Assembly (NCBI RefSeq): GCF_000620085.1
Contig: NZ_JHVJ01000018.1
Coordinates: forward strand, 108,766-172,765
Direction: 5' to 3'
DNA from: Marinobacterium jannaschii DSM 6295
GTDB lineage: Bacteria; Pseudomonadota; Gammaproteobacteria; Pseudomonadales; Balneatricaceae
DNA: 64,000 bases
This document shows positions 1 to 8,329 of this stretch, piece after piece. The notes beneath the pieces are model-generated. The model did not search any database. It saw only the letters and a list, made by a program, of their open reading frames with translations, and was not told the origin of the DNA. Position 1 is the first letter of the stretch, and each line of letters starts with the position of its first letter. A program made the position numbers and the translations under genes.

Positions 1-489
1 AGCCTGCCGGCCTTTCTGGATCTGGATGAGACCTTAATGCAGTACGTGCGCTTTATCCGGCGGCAACTGCAGACCGACCAGCAGAGTCCGCTGATACAAC
101 GCCAGATTCTGGTTTTGCTGGTTGAGATGCTGTGCCAGCGTTTTGCCGCGGTCCGGCCGGATCAGCGCGTTTTCCAGGCCCGCAGTTTTATCGAACGTCA
201 CTTTGCCGCCACGCTGTCGCTGGATGAACTGGCCCGGCAGGTAAACCTGAGTCCGCGCCAACTGACCGGGCTGTTCCGTCAGCAGCTGAATACATCGCCC
301 GGACAATACCAGCTGCAGTTGCGTATGGAGCAGGCTCAGCGGCTGCTCCGCCAGGGGCAGATGAGCGTGCAGCAGGTCGCCGAACAGGTGGGCTACGCCA
401 GCCTGTCTGCATTCAGTGACCGCTATCGGCGGTTTTATGGATGCTCTCCCCGTGAGGAGAGGTCGAAGCCGGGTCTGAAAAAAGGCTAG
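1..489 (+). CDS. AraC-family transcriptional regulator, C-terminal part (5' truncated by window)
   Basis: The reading frame is open from base 1, so the start lies before the window. The visible 162 residues end in a typical AraC/XylS DNA-binding domain. The first helix-turn-helix is around LSLDELARQVNLSPRQLTGL, followed by the linker helix and a second HTH around VQQVAEQVGYASLSAFSDRY, with the family signature FYGCSPRE near the end. The effector domain is not visible, so the ligand is unknown. It is followed by an EamA exporter with two 13-bp direct repeats in the gap, which suggests it controls that exporter (inference). Confidence 0.9.
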   Translation, partial: SLPAFLDLDETLMQYVRFIRRQLQTDQQSPLIQRQILVLLVEMLCQRFAAVRPDQRVFQARSFIERHFAATLSLDELARQVNLSPRQLTGLFRQQLNTSPGQYQLQLRMEQAQRLLRQGQMSVQQVAEQVGYASLSAFSDRYRRFYGCSPREERSKPGLKKG

Positions 490-496
490 AACTTCG

Positions 497-530
497 CCGG
501 ATCGGCAAACTATTCCACCGGATCGGCAAA
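497..530 (+). promoter_or_regulatory. Paired direct repeats, likely AraC-family operator
   Basis: CCGGATCGGCAAA occurs twice, at 497-509 and 518-530, exactly 21 bp apart, i.e. two helical turns on one DNA face. This is the classic arrangement for an AraC-family dimer. A -10-like TAGAAT lies at 552-557, so the downstream half-site would overlap the -35 position, as expected for direct activation of the exporter gene at 591. The binding protein is inferred to be the upstream AraC-type regulator. Confidence 0.6.
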
Positions 531-590
531 GATACGGCGCTCGGCTGCCATTAGAATAGTTGCATTCATCAAGACAGTTCAGGTGTCATC

Positions 591-1490
591 ATGCAACTCA
601 GATCCCTTGCTAACCTGGCCGGAATGGTCTCCATCTTTTTATGGGGCGCGCTGGCGCTCTTCACCCGTGAAACCGAGGGTATGATTCCGCCGTTCCAGCT
701 GCTGGCGATGACCTTCTCTCTGGCCTTCCTGCTGATGGCGCTGCGCTGGTGGTGGCGCGGAGAAACAGGCCTGCGCTATCTGCGCCAGCCCCGCCTGGCC
801 TGGGTACTGGGGGTGGGCGGCTATTTCGGCTATCACTTCTGTTATTTTCTGGCGATGCAGAAAGCCCCTGCGGTCGAGGTCAGCTTACTGGCCTACCTCT
901 GGCCGCTGTTAATCGTATTATTTTCGGCCCTGCTGCCGGGAGAGCGGCTGGCGGCGGGCCATGTTATCGGTGCCCTGATCTCGCTGGCGGGATGCTGGCT
1001 GCTGCTGGGTGATGGCGAAGCCGGCTTCGACAGTCAGTACCTGCCGGGCTATCTGCTGGCGGGCAGCTGTGCGCTGATCTGGTCCGGCTATTCGGTCTCC
1101 GGTCGCTTTGTCCGCCAGGTACCGACGGATGCCGTTGGCTGGTTTTGCGCAGTGACGGCATTGCTGGGGCTGGGCTGCCATCTGCTGCTGGAGGAAACTT
1201 ACTGGCCGCTGACCACGGGACAATGGCTGGCAGTGCTGGGCCTGGGACTCGGGCCGGTGGGGATCGCTTTCTTCACCTGGGATTACGCGGTCAAGCGCGG
1301 CGATCTGCAGTTGCTGGGCGTGCTCTCCTACGCGGCACCGCTGATATCAACCCTGCTGCTGTTGCTGGTCGGTCAGGCCGAGTCCAGTCTGTCTCTCTGG
1401 CTGGCCTGTGGCGCTATTGTCAGCGGGGCATTCATCGCCTCCAGGGCGCGGCGTCAGTCGCCATCGGACAGTGTGAAGGAGGCGGCTTAA
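591..1490 (+). CDS. EamA/DMT-superfamily inner-membrane transporter
   Basis: The 299-residue protein is almost entirely hydrophobic, with about ten predicted membrane segments in two EamA halves (roughly residues 8-138 and 150-285). This is the usual size and layout of drug/metabolite exporters (RhaT/YddG-like). Conserved features include the N-terminal FLWGALALFTR segment and the PAVEVSLLAYLWPLLIVLFS segment at the end of the first half. The substrate cannot be read from sequence; relatives export amino acids or metabolites. It lies about 100 bp after an AraC-type regulator and behind paired operator repeats, so it is probably the regulator's target. The tail is short, charged and cytoplasmic. 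Confidence 0.85.
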   Translation: MQLRSLANLAGMVSIFLWGALALFTRETEGMIPPFQLLAMTFSLAFLLMALRWWWRGETGLRYLRQPRLAWVLGVGGYFGYHFCYFLAMQKAPAVEVSLLAYLWPLLIVLFSALLPGERLAAGHVIGALISLAGCWLLLGDGEAGFDSQYLPGYLLAGSCALIWSGYSVSGRFVRQVPTDAVGWFCAVTALLGLGCHLLLEETYWPLTTGQWLAVLGLGLGPVGIAFFTWDYAVKRGDLQLLGVLSYAAPLISTLLLLLVGQAESSLSLWLACGAIVSGAFIASRARRQSPSDSVKEAA

Positions 1491-1635
1491 ACAGAGCTGG
1501 TTACTACCAAAGTACTGCCCGGACGGACCTAAGGGATCATACCGGCTGCTACGGCGCCTTACTAAGATCAATCTCAGTCATTTGAAAGACAGCACGCCGG
1601 CGATCCGGTGCATCAAATAATAAGAGGTTACAGAG

Positions 1636-3156
1636 ATGATCTACGCTCAGCCAGGTTCCGAAGGTTCCGTTGTTTCTTTTAAATCCCGTTACGAAAACTA
1701 TATTGGCGGCGAATGGGTCGCGCCGGTTAAAGGTGAGTATTTCCGCAATGTCAGCCCGGTGAACGGCGAAGCATTCTGCGAAATCCCACGCTCGACTGCC
1801 GAAGATATCGAACTGGCACTGGATGCTGCACACGCGGCTAAAGGCGCCTGGGCCAGCACTTCGGTGACTGAGCGTTCCAACCTGATGCTGAAGATTGCCG
1901 ATCGCATCGAAGCCAACCTGGAAGCACTGGCCGTTGCAGAAACCTGGGATAACGGTAAAGCCGTACGTGAAACCCTGGCCGCTGACGTGCCGCTGTGTGT
2001 CGACCATTTCCGCTACTATGCGGGCTGCATCCGTGCCCAGGAAGGCTCTATCGGTGAGATCGACGAGAACACCGTGGCATACCACTTCCATGAACCGCTG
2101 GGTGTGGTCGGTCAGATCATCCCGTGGAACTTCCCGCTGCTGATGGCCGCCTGGAAACTGGCGCCGGCACTGGTGACCGGTAACTGCATCGTACTGAAAC
2201 CAGCCGAGCAGACACCTGCCTCTATCCTTAAGCTGATCGAAGTAATCGGCGACCTGCTGCCTGCCGGCGTGCTGAACGTGGTCAACGGCTATGGTGCTGA
2301 AGCCGGTCAGGCGCTGGCAACCAGCAAGCGTATCGCTAAGATCGCCTTCACCGGATCTACTCCGGTCGGCTCCCATATCCTGAAATGTGCTGCTGAAAAC
2401 ATCATTCCATCAACGGTTGAGCTGGGCGGCAAGTCTCCGAATATCTACTTCGAAGATATCATGCAGCAGGAAGACGCCTTCATTAACAAGGCCGCTGAAG
2501 GTATGGTGCTGGCGTTCTTCAACCAGGGCGAAGTCTGCACCTGCCCATCCCGTGCACTGATTCAGGAGAGCATCTACGACGACTTCATCCAGCGTGTCGT
2601 CGAGCGTGCTCAGACCATCAAACGCGGTAACCCACTGGATACCGATACTCAGGTCGGAGCCCAGGCATCCCAGCAGCAGTTCGAAAAGATCATGTCCTAC
2701 ATGGATATCGGTCGCCAGGAAGGTGCTGAGTTCCTGCTCGGTGGCGGTGCTGAGAAACTGGAACCTGAATTTGGTAACGGTTACTACGTGCAGCCTACCC
2801 TGATGAAGGGTGATAACAGCATGCGCGTGTTCCAGGAGGAGATCTTCGGTCCTGTGGTTGCCGTGACAACCTTTAAAGACGAAGCGGAAGCGCTGGCGAT
2901 CGCCAATGACACTGAGTTCGGACTGGGTGCCGGTGTCTGGACCCGCGATATGAACCGTGCCTACCGTATGGGGCGTGGTATCGAAGCGGGTCGTGTCTGG
3001 ACTAACTGCTACCACCTGTATCCTGCGCATGCTGCTTTCGGTGGCTATAAGAAGTCCGGTGTTGGCCGTGAAACCCATAAGATGATGCTGGATCATTACC
3101 AGCAGACCAAGAATATGCTGGTGAGCTACGACGTTAATCCGCTGGGCTTCTTCTAA
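1636..3156 (+). CDS. NAD(P)-dependent aldehyde dehydrogenase, ExaC/AldB type
   Basis: This 506-residue protein oxidises an aldehyde to its acid. Family residues are visible: general base Glu262 in VELGGKSPN and catalytic Cys301 in [10 protein letters not shown]; the substrate-binding segment [21 protein letters not shown] lies near residues 166-186. The length equals that of ExaC acetaldehyde dehydrogenase, and [11 protein letters not shown] is characteristic of the AldB/ExaC/AcoD group. An AGAGGT ribosome site precedes ATG at 1636. It stands alone, with a strong terminator at 3291-3317. The natural substrate is probably a short aliphatic aldehyde, but the neighbours do not prove it. Confidence 0.9.
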   Translation: MIYAQPGSEGSVVSFKSRYENYIGGEWVAPVKGEYFRNVSPVNGEAFCEIPRSTAEDIELALDAAHAAKGAWASTSVTERSNLMLKIADRIEANLEALAVAETWDNGKAVRETLAADVPLCVDHFRYYAGCIRAQEGSIGEIDENTVAYHFHEPLGVVGQIIPWNFPLLMAAWKLAPALVTGNCIVLKPAEQTPASILKLIEVIGDLLPAGVLNVVNGYGAEAGQALATSKRIAKIAFTGSTPVGSHILKCAAENIIPSTVELGGKSPNIYFEDIMQQEDAFINKAAEGMVLAFFNQGEVCTCPSRALIQESIYDDFIQRVVERAQTIKRGNPLDTDTQVGAQASQQQFEKIMSYMDIGRQEGAEFLLGGGAEKLEPEFGNGYYVQPTLMKGDNSMRVFQEEIFGPVVAVTTFKDEAEALAIANDTEFGLGAGVWTRDMNRAYRMGRGIEAGRVWTNCYHLYPAHAAFGGYKKSGVGRETHKMMLDHYQQTKNMLVSYDVNPLGFF

Positions 3157-3230
3157 CTCGCGCGCGTAAAGGCGCTGCGGCCAGCTGCGGCGCCGATGAT
3201 TCTCTGAGGTTTCCTTGACCCCTTTGGGAC

Positions 3231-3259
3231 GAGGTATCAGGTCAGTAATCTGATACCTC
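3231..3259 (+). repeat. Inverted repeat downstream of aldehyde dehydrogenase
   Basis: GAGGTATCAG at 3231-3240 is repeated in inverted form at 3250-3259, giving a 10-bp perfect stem. No T-tract follows, so it is probably a 3' mRNA structure or protein site rather than the terminator, which follows at 3291. Confidence 0.4.
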
Positions 3260-3290
3260 ATCCCGTGTACTCCGTAGGGGATTCCCGTTA

Positions 3291-3317
3291 GGCCTGCTCT
3301 TTGAGCAGGCCTTTTTT
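3291..3317 (+). terminator. Intrinsic terminator
   Basis: The 9-bp perfect stem GGCCTGCTC/GAGCAGGCC has a three-base loop and is followed by six T. It ends the aldehyde dehydrogenase transcript. Confidence 0.9.
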
Positions 3318-3378
3318 GTGTCTATATCTCCGCTCTCCTACACTGACAACGATCGGACGAGGAGTGGGAGGAGAGCGG

Positions 3379-4074
3379 GTGATAAGTCGTTTCTGCGGCG
3401 AAGGCTATGGCGTACAACTGTCTGGCAGGGCCGCGGGTGCCGTTAGTGCTGCTATTGGATTGTTCGTATTGCTGGCACCGGCCAGCAGTGTTGCCTTGCC
3501 ACTGGAGGCTGAATTGGCACTGACCAGCGATTACCGTTATCGCGCTCTCAGCCGCTCGGAAGATAAGCCTTCGCTGCAGCTGAACCTGAGTACGGAGTCA
3601 GTGTCGGGATACTACGCCGGCGCAGGCCTGGCTCAGATCCGTCAGGACAGCAGGCGGGGGGGCGAGCTGTTGCTTTATGCGGGTCGTTACTTTGAACGGC
3701 AGCCCTGGTATCTGGAGGTCGATCTGCGCCGGTATCAGTTTTCGCCGACACAGCTGCGAGACTACACAGAGGCAACCCTGTTATTAGGATTCGGTCCGCT
3801 GGCGCTGGACCTGGCCCTCAGTGACCGCTTTGCAGAGGGCGAGAAACAGAGTCGCTTTGCCCGGCTGAGTGTCGATTACGATCTTTCTGCAACTCTGGCA
3901 GTGGGGGCGGGCATCGGCTATCAGGGCTTTCGGCAGGGGGACGCATATCTGTTGGGAGAGCTGACGCTGAATACAATGGCCGCAGGGCTGGACTGGCAGC
4001 TGGGTTACAGCCAGAGCGAAGGGCGTCAGGCAGATGAACAGCGCCTGCAGTTAACCGTCAGCAGGCGTTTCTGA
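3379..4074 (+). CDS. TIGR02001-like putative outer-membrane channel protein
   Basis: The 231-residue protein starts at GTG 3379, preceded by GGAGTGGGAGGAG; upstream in-frame starts would lie inside the terminator hairpin and are rejected. A hydrophobic signal segment (about residues 18-35) ends near SSVALP. The mature part begins LEAELALTSDYRYRALSRS, which resembles the TIGR02001/TorF-like beta-barrel family, and continues with alternating amphipathic strands rich in Tyr, Gly and Arg. It ends in an aromatic residue (VSRRF), as outer-membrane barrels do. The substrate is unknown. Confidence 0.65.
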   Translation: MISRFCGEGYGVQLSGRAAGAVSAAIGLFVLLAPASSVALPLEAELALTSDYRYRALSRSEDKPSLQLNLSTESVSGYYAGAGLAQIRQDSRRGGELLLYAGRYFERQPWYLEVDLRRYQFSPTQLRDYTEATLLLGFGPLALDLALSDRFAEGEKQSRFARLSVDYDLSATLAVGAGIGYQGFRQGDAYLLGELTLNTMAAGLDWQLGYSQSEGRQADEQRLQLTVSRRF

Positions 4075-4099
4075 TCAGAATATTGGTGTCGTTGACCGC

Positions 4100-4909
4100 T
4101 CAGCCGTCCAGCAGATTGGCCAGCAGGCGTTTAACGGTTTCCGGCTCGAAGGGTTTATCCGTCATGGCGTTGACCCCTGACTGCGCCACATTCGCCAGAT
4201 GGGCATCGTTGGATTCGGAGGTCACCATCATCACCGGGATATGTGAGTGCAGGTTGGAGTTGCGAATAAACTCGGTCAGCTCTACACCATTCACTTCCGG
4301 CATGTTGTAGTCAGTTACCACCAGGTCGTAGTTATTCTCTTTCAGTAACTCGATCGCGATCGAGCCATCGGCGGCTTCGGTCAGGTTCTCTATCCCCAGG
4401 TTTCGCAGGACTCGCTGGATTACGTTGCGTGCCATGCGACTGTCGTCCACCACCAGTACCCGCAGTGACTGTACGTCATAGAGGTCCAGATCGATCTCAT
4501 GCTGGGTCAGCATATCCAGTGTCGAATTGAGGGCCTTGCCGAGATGGGATCGGTCGAAAGGTTTAGGCAGTATGGCGACAACGCCGGACTGCTTAAAGAT
4601 CTCCAGTTCGCTGCGCCGGGTCTCGCTGGACACCAGCATAAAAGGCAGGTCTTCCAGCTCAGGGTCGTTGCGCAGCGTATGCAGTAGTTCCTGCGCGTTG
4701 CCATCTTCATAGTGCAGGGAAGAGATCACCAGATCAGGCCGTACGCTGCGGATGCAATCCAGCGCCTGTTGCTTGTTCGATGCCTGATCGACGGCGGTCA
4801 CATCTTCCTTCGCAAGTTGCTGGCTGATCACCTTGCGCTGCATTGCGGAGGGTTCTACCAGCAATATATTCAGTTCACAGGGGGATAGGCTGTCCATCAT
4901 TGTTCTCAT
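4100..4909 (-). CDS. Tandem receiver-domain response regulator (degenerate plus canonical)
   Basis: 269 residues comprising two CheY-like domains and no output domain. The C-terminal receiver (about 148-269) has the full active site: Asp155/Asp156, phospho-acceptor Asp200 in LVVTDYNMPEVNG, and Lys in TDKPF. The N-terminal receiver (about 13-135) keeps the fold and the PKPF lysine, but has Glu19-Pro20 where the acidic pair should be and Ser64 at the phospho-acceptor position, so it is unlikely to be phosphorylated. No kinase is adjacent. It may act in chemotaxis or motility signalling, as stand-alone CheY-like proteins do (inference). Confidence 0.85.
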   Translation of the reverse strand: MRTMMDSLSPCELNILLVEPSAMQRKVISQQLAKEDVTAVDQASNKQQALDCIRSVRPDLVISSLHYEDGNAQELLHTLRNDPELEDLPFMLVSSETRRSELEIFKQSGVVAILPKPFDRSHLGKALNSTLDMLTQHEIDLDLYDVQSLRVLVVDDSRMARNVIQRVLRNLGIENLTEAADGSIAIELLKENNYDLVVTDYNMPEVNGVELTEFIRNSNLHSHIPVMMVTSESNDAHLANVAQSGVNAMTDKPFEPETVKRLLANLLDG

Positions 4910-4964
4910 TCACGTTCCGGGTTGTTTCACAACATAGCTGAGTTTGCTGGAAATTCAAAACTTT

Positions 4965-4990
4965 CTGTAACACCTGCGTTACAGTTTTTT
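4965..4990 (+). terminator. Terminator-like hairpin in a divergent intergenic region
   Basis: CTGTAAC at 4965-4971 pairs with GTTACAG at 4978-4984 and is followed by six T on the plus strand. It lies between two divergently transcribed genes, upstream of the TraB-like gene at 5079, where a terminator is not expected. It may be a leader attenuator or simply a palindromic operator. Confidence 0.4.
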
Positions 4991-5078
4991 CGGAATTAGC
5001 GTTTTTTTAGCGGATTTTATGTACAGGTTATGGCTGTTTTCTATACTGAAGTAGAATATCAATCAGGAGCAATGTTTC

Positions 5079-5942
5079 ATGATCAGAACACTCTTTGTGT
5101 TTTTGATGATGACTTTGCTCACCTCGCCCGTGGGGGCGGAAGGAGCGATATGGAAAATCAGTAATGGTGAGCAAGCCATCTATCTAGGCGGCACCGTTCA
5201 TGTTCTGGCCGATGCAGACAGCCAGATTCCGGACATATACGACCGTGTCTACAACCAAACCGATAAGCTGGTGCTGGAAACAGATATTGGCTTTTTCCGA
5301 AACTTTCCCACCCGGGATTACCTTTCCAGACAACTGGCCCTGAGTCAGGGTAACCGACTCGATCTGCTGCTTTCCGCTCCCGTCTATAAAAAGCTGGTGA
5401 ACTACTCCCGTCAGGCGGGTTACAGCCCCCATCACTTCCGTTATATCAAGCCCGCCGGGGTGATGTTGACGATGATTTCCGATGAGCTGAAACGCAAGGG
5501 GTTCTCAGATGAGGGGCCTGACTTTACCTTCTACGCCCGTGCTATCCGGGCAGGCAAGCCGGTGCAGGGGCTGGAAACGCCACACCGTCATGTGGATTAC
5601 CTGCAGGCGATGGGGAAGGGCTGGGAAGATGCCTTCGTACTGCAGGCATTGAGTGATGTGACCCAGGTGTCTGAATCGATGCATAACATCATTGCGGCCT
5701 GGCGCCGGGGTGATGAAGCAGAGCTGGAACAGAAGGTGCTGGCCGAGATGAGAACGGTCTTGCCAAATATCTATCAGACGTTGATAGTAGAACGGAATCA
5801 GTATTGGTTGCCGCGTATTCACAGCCTGTTGCAGACCCCGGAGACAGAGCTGGTGCTGGTTGGTGTAGCCCATTTGGTCGGTGAAGACGGGTTACTAAGG
5901 TCATTGCGTGGCAGCGGATTTCAGGTCGAGCGCGTGGAGTAA
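5079..5942 (+). CDS. TraB/GumN family protein, secreted
   Basis: 287 residues with a signal peptide (about 1-20, ending SPVGAEG). The family hallmarks are present: the N-terminal WKISNGEQAIYLGGTVHVL block with the GxxH pair, an ETDIG segment, and the C-terminal VGVAHLVGEDGLLRSLRGSG block. These residues form the putative metal site of TraB/GumN/TIKI proteins, a fold related to EreA/ChaN. The bacterial function is not established; the eukaryotic TIKI relatives are metalloproteases. It is preceded by AGGAGC and appears to be a single gene. Confidence 0.85.
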   Translation: MIRTLFVFLMMTLLTSPVGAEGAIWKISNGEQAIYLGGTVHVLADADSQIPDIYDRVYNQTDKLVLETDIGFFRNFPTRDYLSRQLALSQGNRLDLLLSAPVYKKLVNYSRQAGYSPHHFRYIKPAGVMLTMISDELKRKGFSDEGPDFTFYARAIRAGKPVQGLETPHRHVDYLQAMGKGWEDAFVLQALSDVTQVSESMHNIIAAWRRGDEAELEQKVLAEMRTVLPNIYQTLIVERNQYWLPRIHSLLQTPETELVLVGVAHLVGEDGLLRSLRGSGFQVERVE

Positions 5943-5983
5943 TCTCAGTACGTGTTTGAGGGGGGCTAAGTTGGAGTAACGGC

Positions 5984-6493
5984 TTGATAGGTACACGTCT
6001 TCTGTTTATGGGGCTTGAATCGATGCCCCAGGTGTCGGGCAGTGGCAGCGGGCGGGTTGTGGCTGCGGCCAATAACGCGATTCCACCGCTCTGGCTGCTG
6101 GCCTTTTCGGTGGATGATCTGCAGCTATTGCCTTTGGATGACGGACGCAGTTATCCGGTACTGATGACTGACAAGTCGCTGGCTGTACAGCGGCTGGAGC
6201 AGTTGCAGTTGTTGATGGCCAGCTTTATAGGTGACGATGGCCTGCGCCTGCTGCAGAGCTGGTTGCGTTATCTGCAGGGCCTGCCAGACCCGTTGTTCGC
6301 GATCGAAACCTATGAGTTGTGGATCACTATGGATGATCCGGAGCGGCTGGCGCAGCAGGTAAGCAATCAGCTGCGAACCCTGCAGTCGCTGGAGCAGCTG
6401 CCGCCGCCTGAGCGTCTGGAAAAACTGCAGCAGGCCGATCTTCATTTTGGTATTTCGGACCAGATCAGCCTCTGTGGTTACGGTTGGGGCTAA
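5984..6493 (+). CDS. Hypothetical protein
   Basis: 169 residues, starting at TTG 5984, chosen because GGAG lies 7 bases upstream; an ATG at 6008 is the alternative. It has no signal peptide or membrane segment. It is rich in Leu and Gln with likely helices (for example around VQRLEQLQLLMASF) and ends GISDQISLCGYGWG. I do not recognise a family. It follows the TraB-like gene by about 40 bases and may be co-transcribed. Confidence 0.55.
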   Translation: MIGTRLLFMGLESMPQVSGSGSGRVVAAANNAIPPLWLLAFSVDDLQLLPLDDGRSYPVLMTDKSLAVQRLEQLQLLMASFIGDDGLRLLQSWLRYLQGLPDPLFAIETYELWITMDDPERLAQQVSNQLRTLQSLEQLPPPERLEKLQQADLHFGISDQISLCGYGWG

Positions 6494-6516
6494 CTTTGAT
6501 CGCTGCCCCGACCCGT

Positions 6517-6855
6517 TCAGATGCCGCGTAGCGACTGCCGGGCTGCCCGGCTTAGCAGTCGCTCCAGGCGGGATTCGCAGGTCTCCGGTTTTACCGCCTC
6601 TTCCAGGCAGTGAAAACGCTGGTTACCCAGCGCATCGCGGTACTCGATATAGGTGAAAAGGGTTGGCTCGATCCGGCCGCGGCGGTCTTTGCGTTTGCCT
6701 TCGGCAAACCAGATGGTAAGCGGCCGCAGGCTGCTGTCGTGGCGGCGATGGTACTGCTTTGCGGTGATCTCTTTCAGCGCAGACAGGTCGATAGTGGCGG
6801 AATTAGCCGCTTCCAGGTCCTGTGACTGATATTCAAGTGTGTGTGCTTCAAACAT
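6517..6855 (-). CDS. Hypothetical protein, basic, 112 aa
   Basis: A small soluble protein starting at ATG 6855 with a strong GGGAGC ribosome site 6 bases upstream. The central part alternates short strands and charged turns (TIWFAEGKRKDRRGRIEPTL), and the C-terminus is an Arg-rich helix (ESRLERLLSRAARQSL). No known motif is recognised. It converges with the preceding plus-strand gene with a 23-base gap. Confidence 0.6.
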   Translation of the reverse strand: MFEAHTLEYQSQDLEAANSATIDLSALKEITAKQYHRRHDSSLRPLTIWFAEGKRKDRRGRIEPTLFTYIEYRDALGNQRFHCLEEAVKPETCESRLERLLSRAARQSLRGI

Positions 6856-7120
6856 GCGGTGCTCCCATAATTTTTATGAAAGCTGACGTGTGGGGTCTGC
6901 CTGATAGTTGTCGGTCATGACCACATCGCTACTGTTAGTGTCAGCAGCAACCACCTTGCCCAGGTTGGCAGGTTGGCGAGGACGTCAGCCCTGCTCTTGA
7001 TGTTGTTAAAGATGCAGGCCACTCTAGCGACTTTAGGAACGTATCACAAGCAATAATTCTGGTTATGGGATAAAAATCCGGTATTTCGGATGAAGAGGCG
7101 TCAGGGGCCATCAAGCAGAC
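6856..7120. other. Intergenic region without a recognised gene
   Basis: The region holds the promoter side of the 112-aa gene and the 3' side of lipA. A short GGTTGGCAGGTTGGC duplication lies near 6963. I see no coding or RNA feature. Confidence 0.4.
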
Positions 7121-7153
7121 AAATAAAAAGGCGACAGATCATCTGTCGCCTTT
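7121..7153 (-). terminator. Intrinsic terminator of the lipA transcript
   Basis: On the minus strand, AAAGGCGACAGAT and its complement form a 13-bp stem with a one-base centre (7128-7153), followed by CTTTTTATTT. It lies about 50 bases past the lipA stop. Confidence 0.85.
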
Positions 7154-7205
7154 ATCGGGCATCTACCTACAGGGTGCCCAGTGGCTATACCGGGCGAGGC
7201 GTTGC

Positions 7206-8183
7206 TCAGAGTTCTTTTGTCAGATCTTTCGCCAGGCTGTCTGTCACATCGTGACCGGAAGCCTGCAGGTCAGCATGGTAGGAAGAGCGGACCATCGGGC
7301 CACTGGCGACGTTTTCGAAGCCCAGCTCGTAACCGATCTCTTCGTACTCTTTGAATTCAGCCGGAGTCACATAGCGCTCTACGGCAAGGTGATGCTTGCT
7401 CGGCTGCAGGTACTGACCGATAGTCAGCATACCGGCACCGTGTGCGCGCAAATCTTTCATCACCTCGATAATCTCTTCCTTGGTCTCGCCAAGGCCGACC
7501 ATCAGGCCGGATTTAGTCGTCACTTCCGGATGCTGCTCTTTGTACTTCTTCAGCAGATCCAGTGACCACTGGTAGTCGGCACCCGGACGCACGCTGTCAT
7601 ACAGGCGTGGTACGGTTTCCATGTTGTGGTTCAGTACGTCTGGCGCATCGCTGGCCAGGGCTTGCAGTGCCTTATCCATCTTGCCGCGGAAATCCGGTAC
7701 CAGGATCTCAACTTTCAGGTCCTGGTTGAGGGCGCGGGCTTCTCGGACACATTCAGCAAAGTGGGCGGCACCGCCGTCACGCAGGTCGTCGCGGTCGACA
7801 GAGGTGATGACCACGTATTTCAGGTTCAGCTGACCGATGGTTTCGGCAACGTGCTTAGGCTCTTCCGGGTCCAGAGACATCGGCTTACCGTGAGCGACAT
7901 CACAGAAAGGGCAGCGACGGGTACAGATCGCCCCCATGATCATAAAGGTGGCTGTACGTTTACTGAAACATTCCGCCAGGTTCGGGCAGGAGGCTTCTTC
8001 ACAGACGGTATGCAGCTTTTTGCCGCGAAGCTGTTCTTTAACCTTCTTAACGTTGGCGTTGCTGCGAGGGTCGATACGGATCCATTCCGGTTTTCTCAGG
8101 CGTTTACGCTCAGGGTCTGGCTTATGGCGTAAGCGAGACATCTTGGATTCGCCCTTGAGTTCTTTCAGCGGAATCAGGTCCAT
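7206..8183 (-). CDS. lipA: Lipoyl synthase
   Basis: A radical-SAM enzyme that inserts two sulfur atoms into protein-bound octanoate, producing the lipoyl group used by GcvH and the 2-oxoacid dehydrogenases. Both iron-sulfur motifs are intact: auxiliary cluster CX4CX5C at Cys61, Cys66 and Cys72, and radical-SAM CX3CX2C at Cys87, Cys91 and Cys94 (CTRRCPFC). At 325 residues it is a normal length. It lies downstream of gcvT on the same strand, so cofactor supply for the glycine cleavage system is encoded beside the system. A long hairpin occupies the gcvT-lipA gap. Confidence 0.97.
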   Translation of the reverse strand: MDLIPLKELKGESKMSRLRHKPDPERKRLRKPEWIRIDPRSNANVKKVKEQLRGKKLHTVCEEASCPNLAECFSKRTATFMIMGAICTRRCPFCDVAHGKPMSLDPEEPKHVAETIGQLNLKYVVITSVDRDDLRDGGAAHFAECVREARALNQDLKVEILVPDFRGKMDKALQALASDAPDVLNHNMETVPRLYDSVRPGADYQWSLDLLKKYKEQHPEVTTKSGLMVGLGETKEEIIEVMKDLRAHGAGMLTIGQYLQPSKHHLAVERYVTPAEFKEYEEIGYELGFENVASGPMVRSSYHADLQASGHDVTDSLAKDLTKEL

Positions 8184-8260
8184 CGGGTCACCTCTTGAAT
8201 GGATCTTGGTATCTGTGGAAGGGAAAGCTATGTGCAGTTCGCTTTCCGGCAGGTGTATGA

Positions 8261-8313
8261 TCCGGATATCGGCGCGCGGTGCAAGTTTTCCTGCACTTTT
8301 AGCGATATCCGGA
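8261..8313 (-). repeat. Nested inverted repeat between gcvT and lipA
   Basis: An 11-bp perfect inverted repeat (TCCGGATATCG at 8261-8271 with its complement at 8303-8313) encloses a second small one (GTGCA 8279-8283 with TGCAC 8292-8296). No T-tract follows on the minus strand, so it is more likely an RNA-processing or stability element than a terminator. Confidence 0.5.
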
Positions 8314-8329
8314 GCGGGCTGGCGGTTGC

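Noticed and set aside
2410..3261. Long minus-strand frame opposite the aldehyde dehydrogenase
   Set aside because: It is a shadow of a strongly conserved gene on the other strand, with no ribosome site or recognisable protein character.
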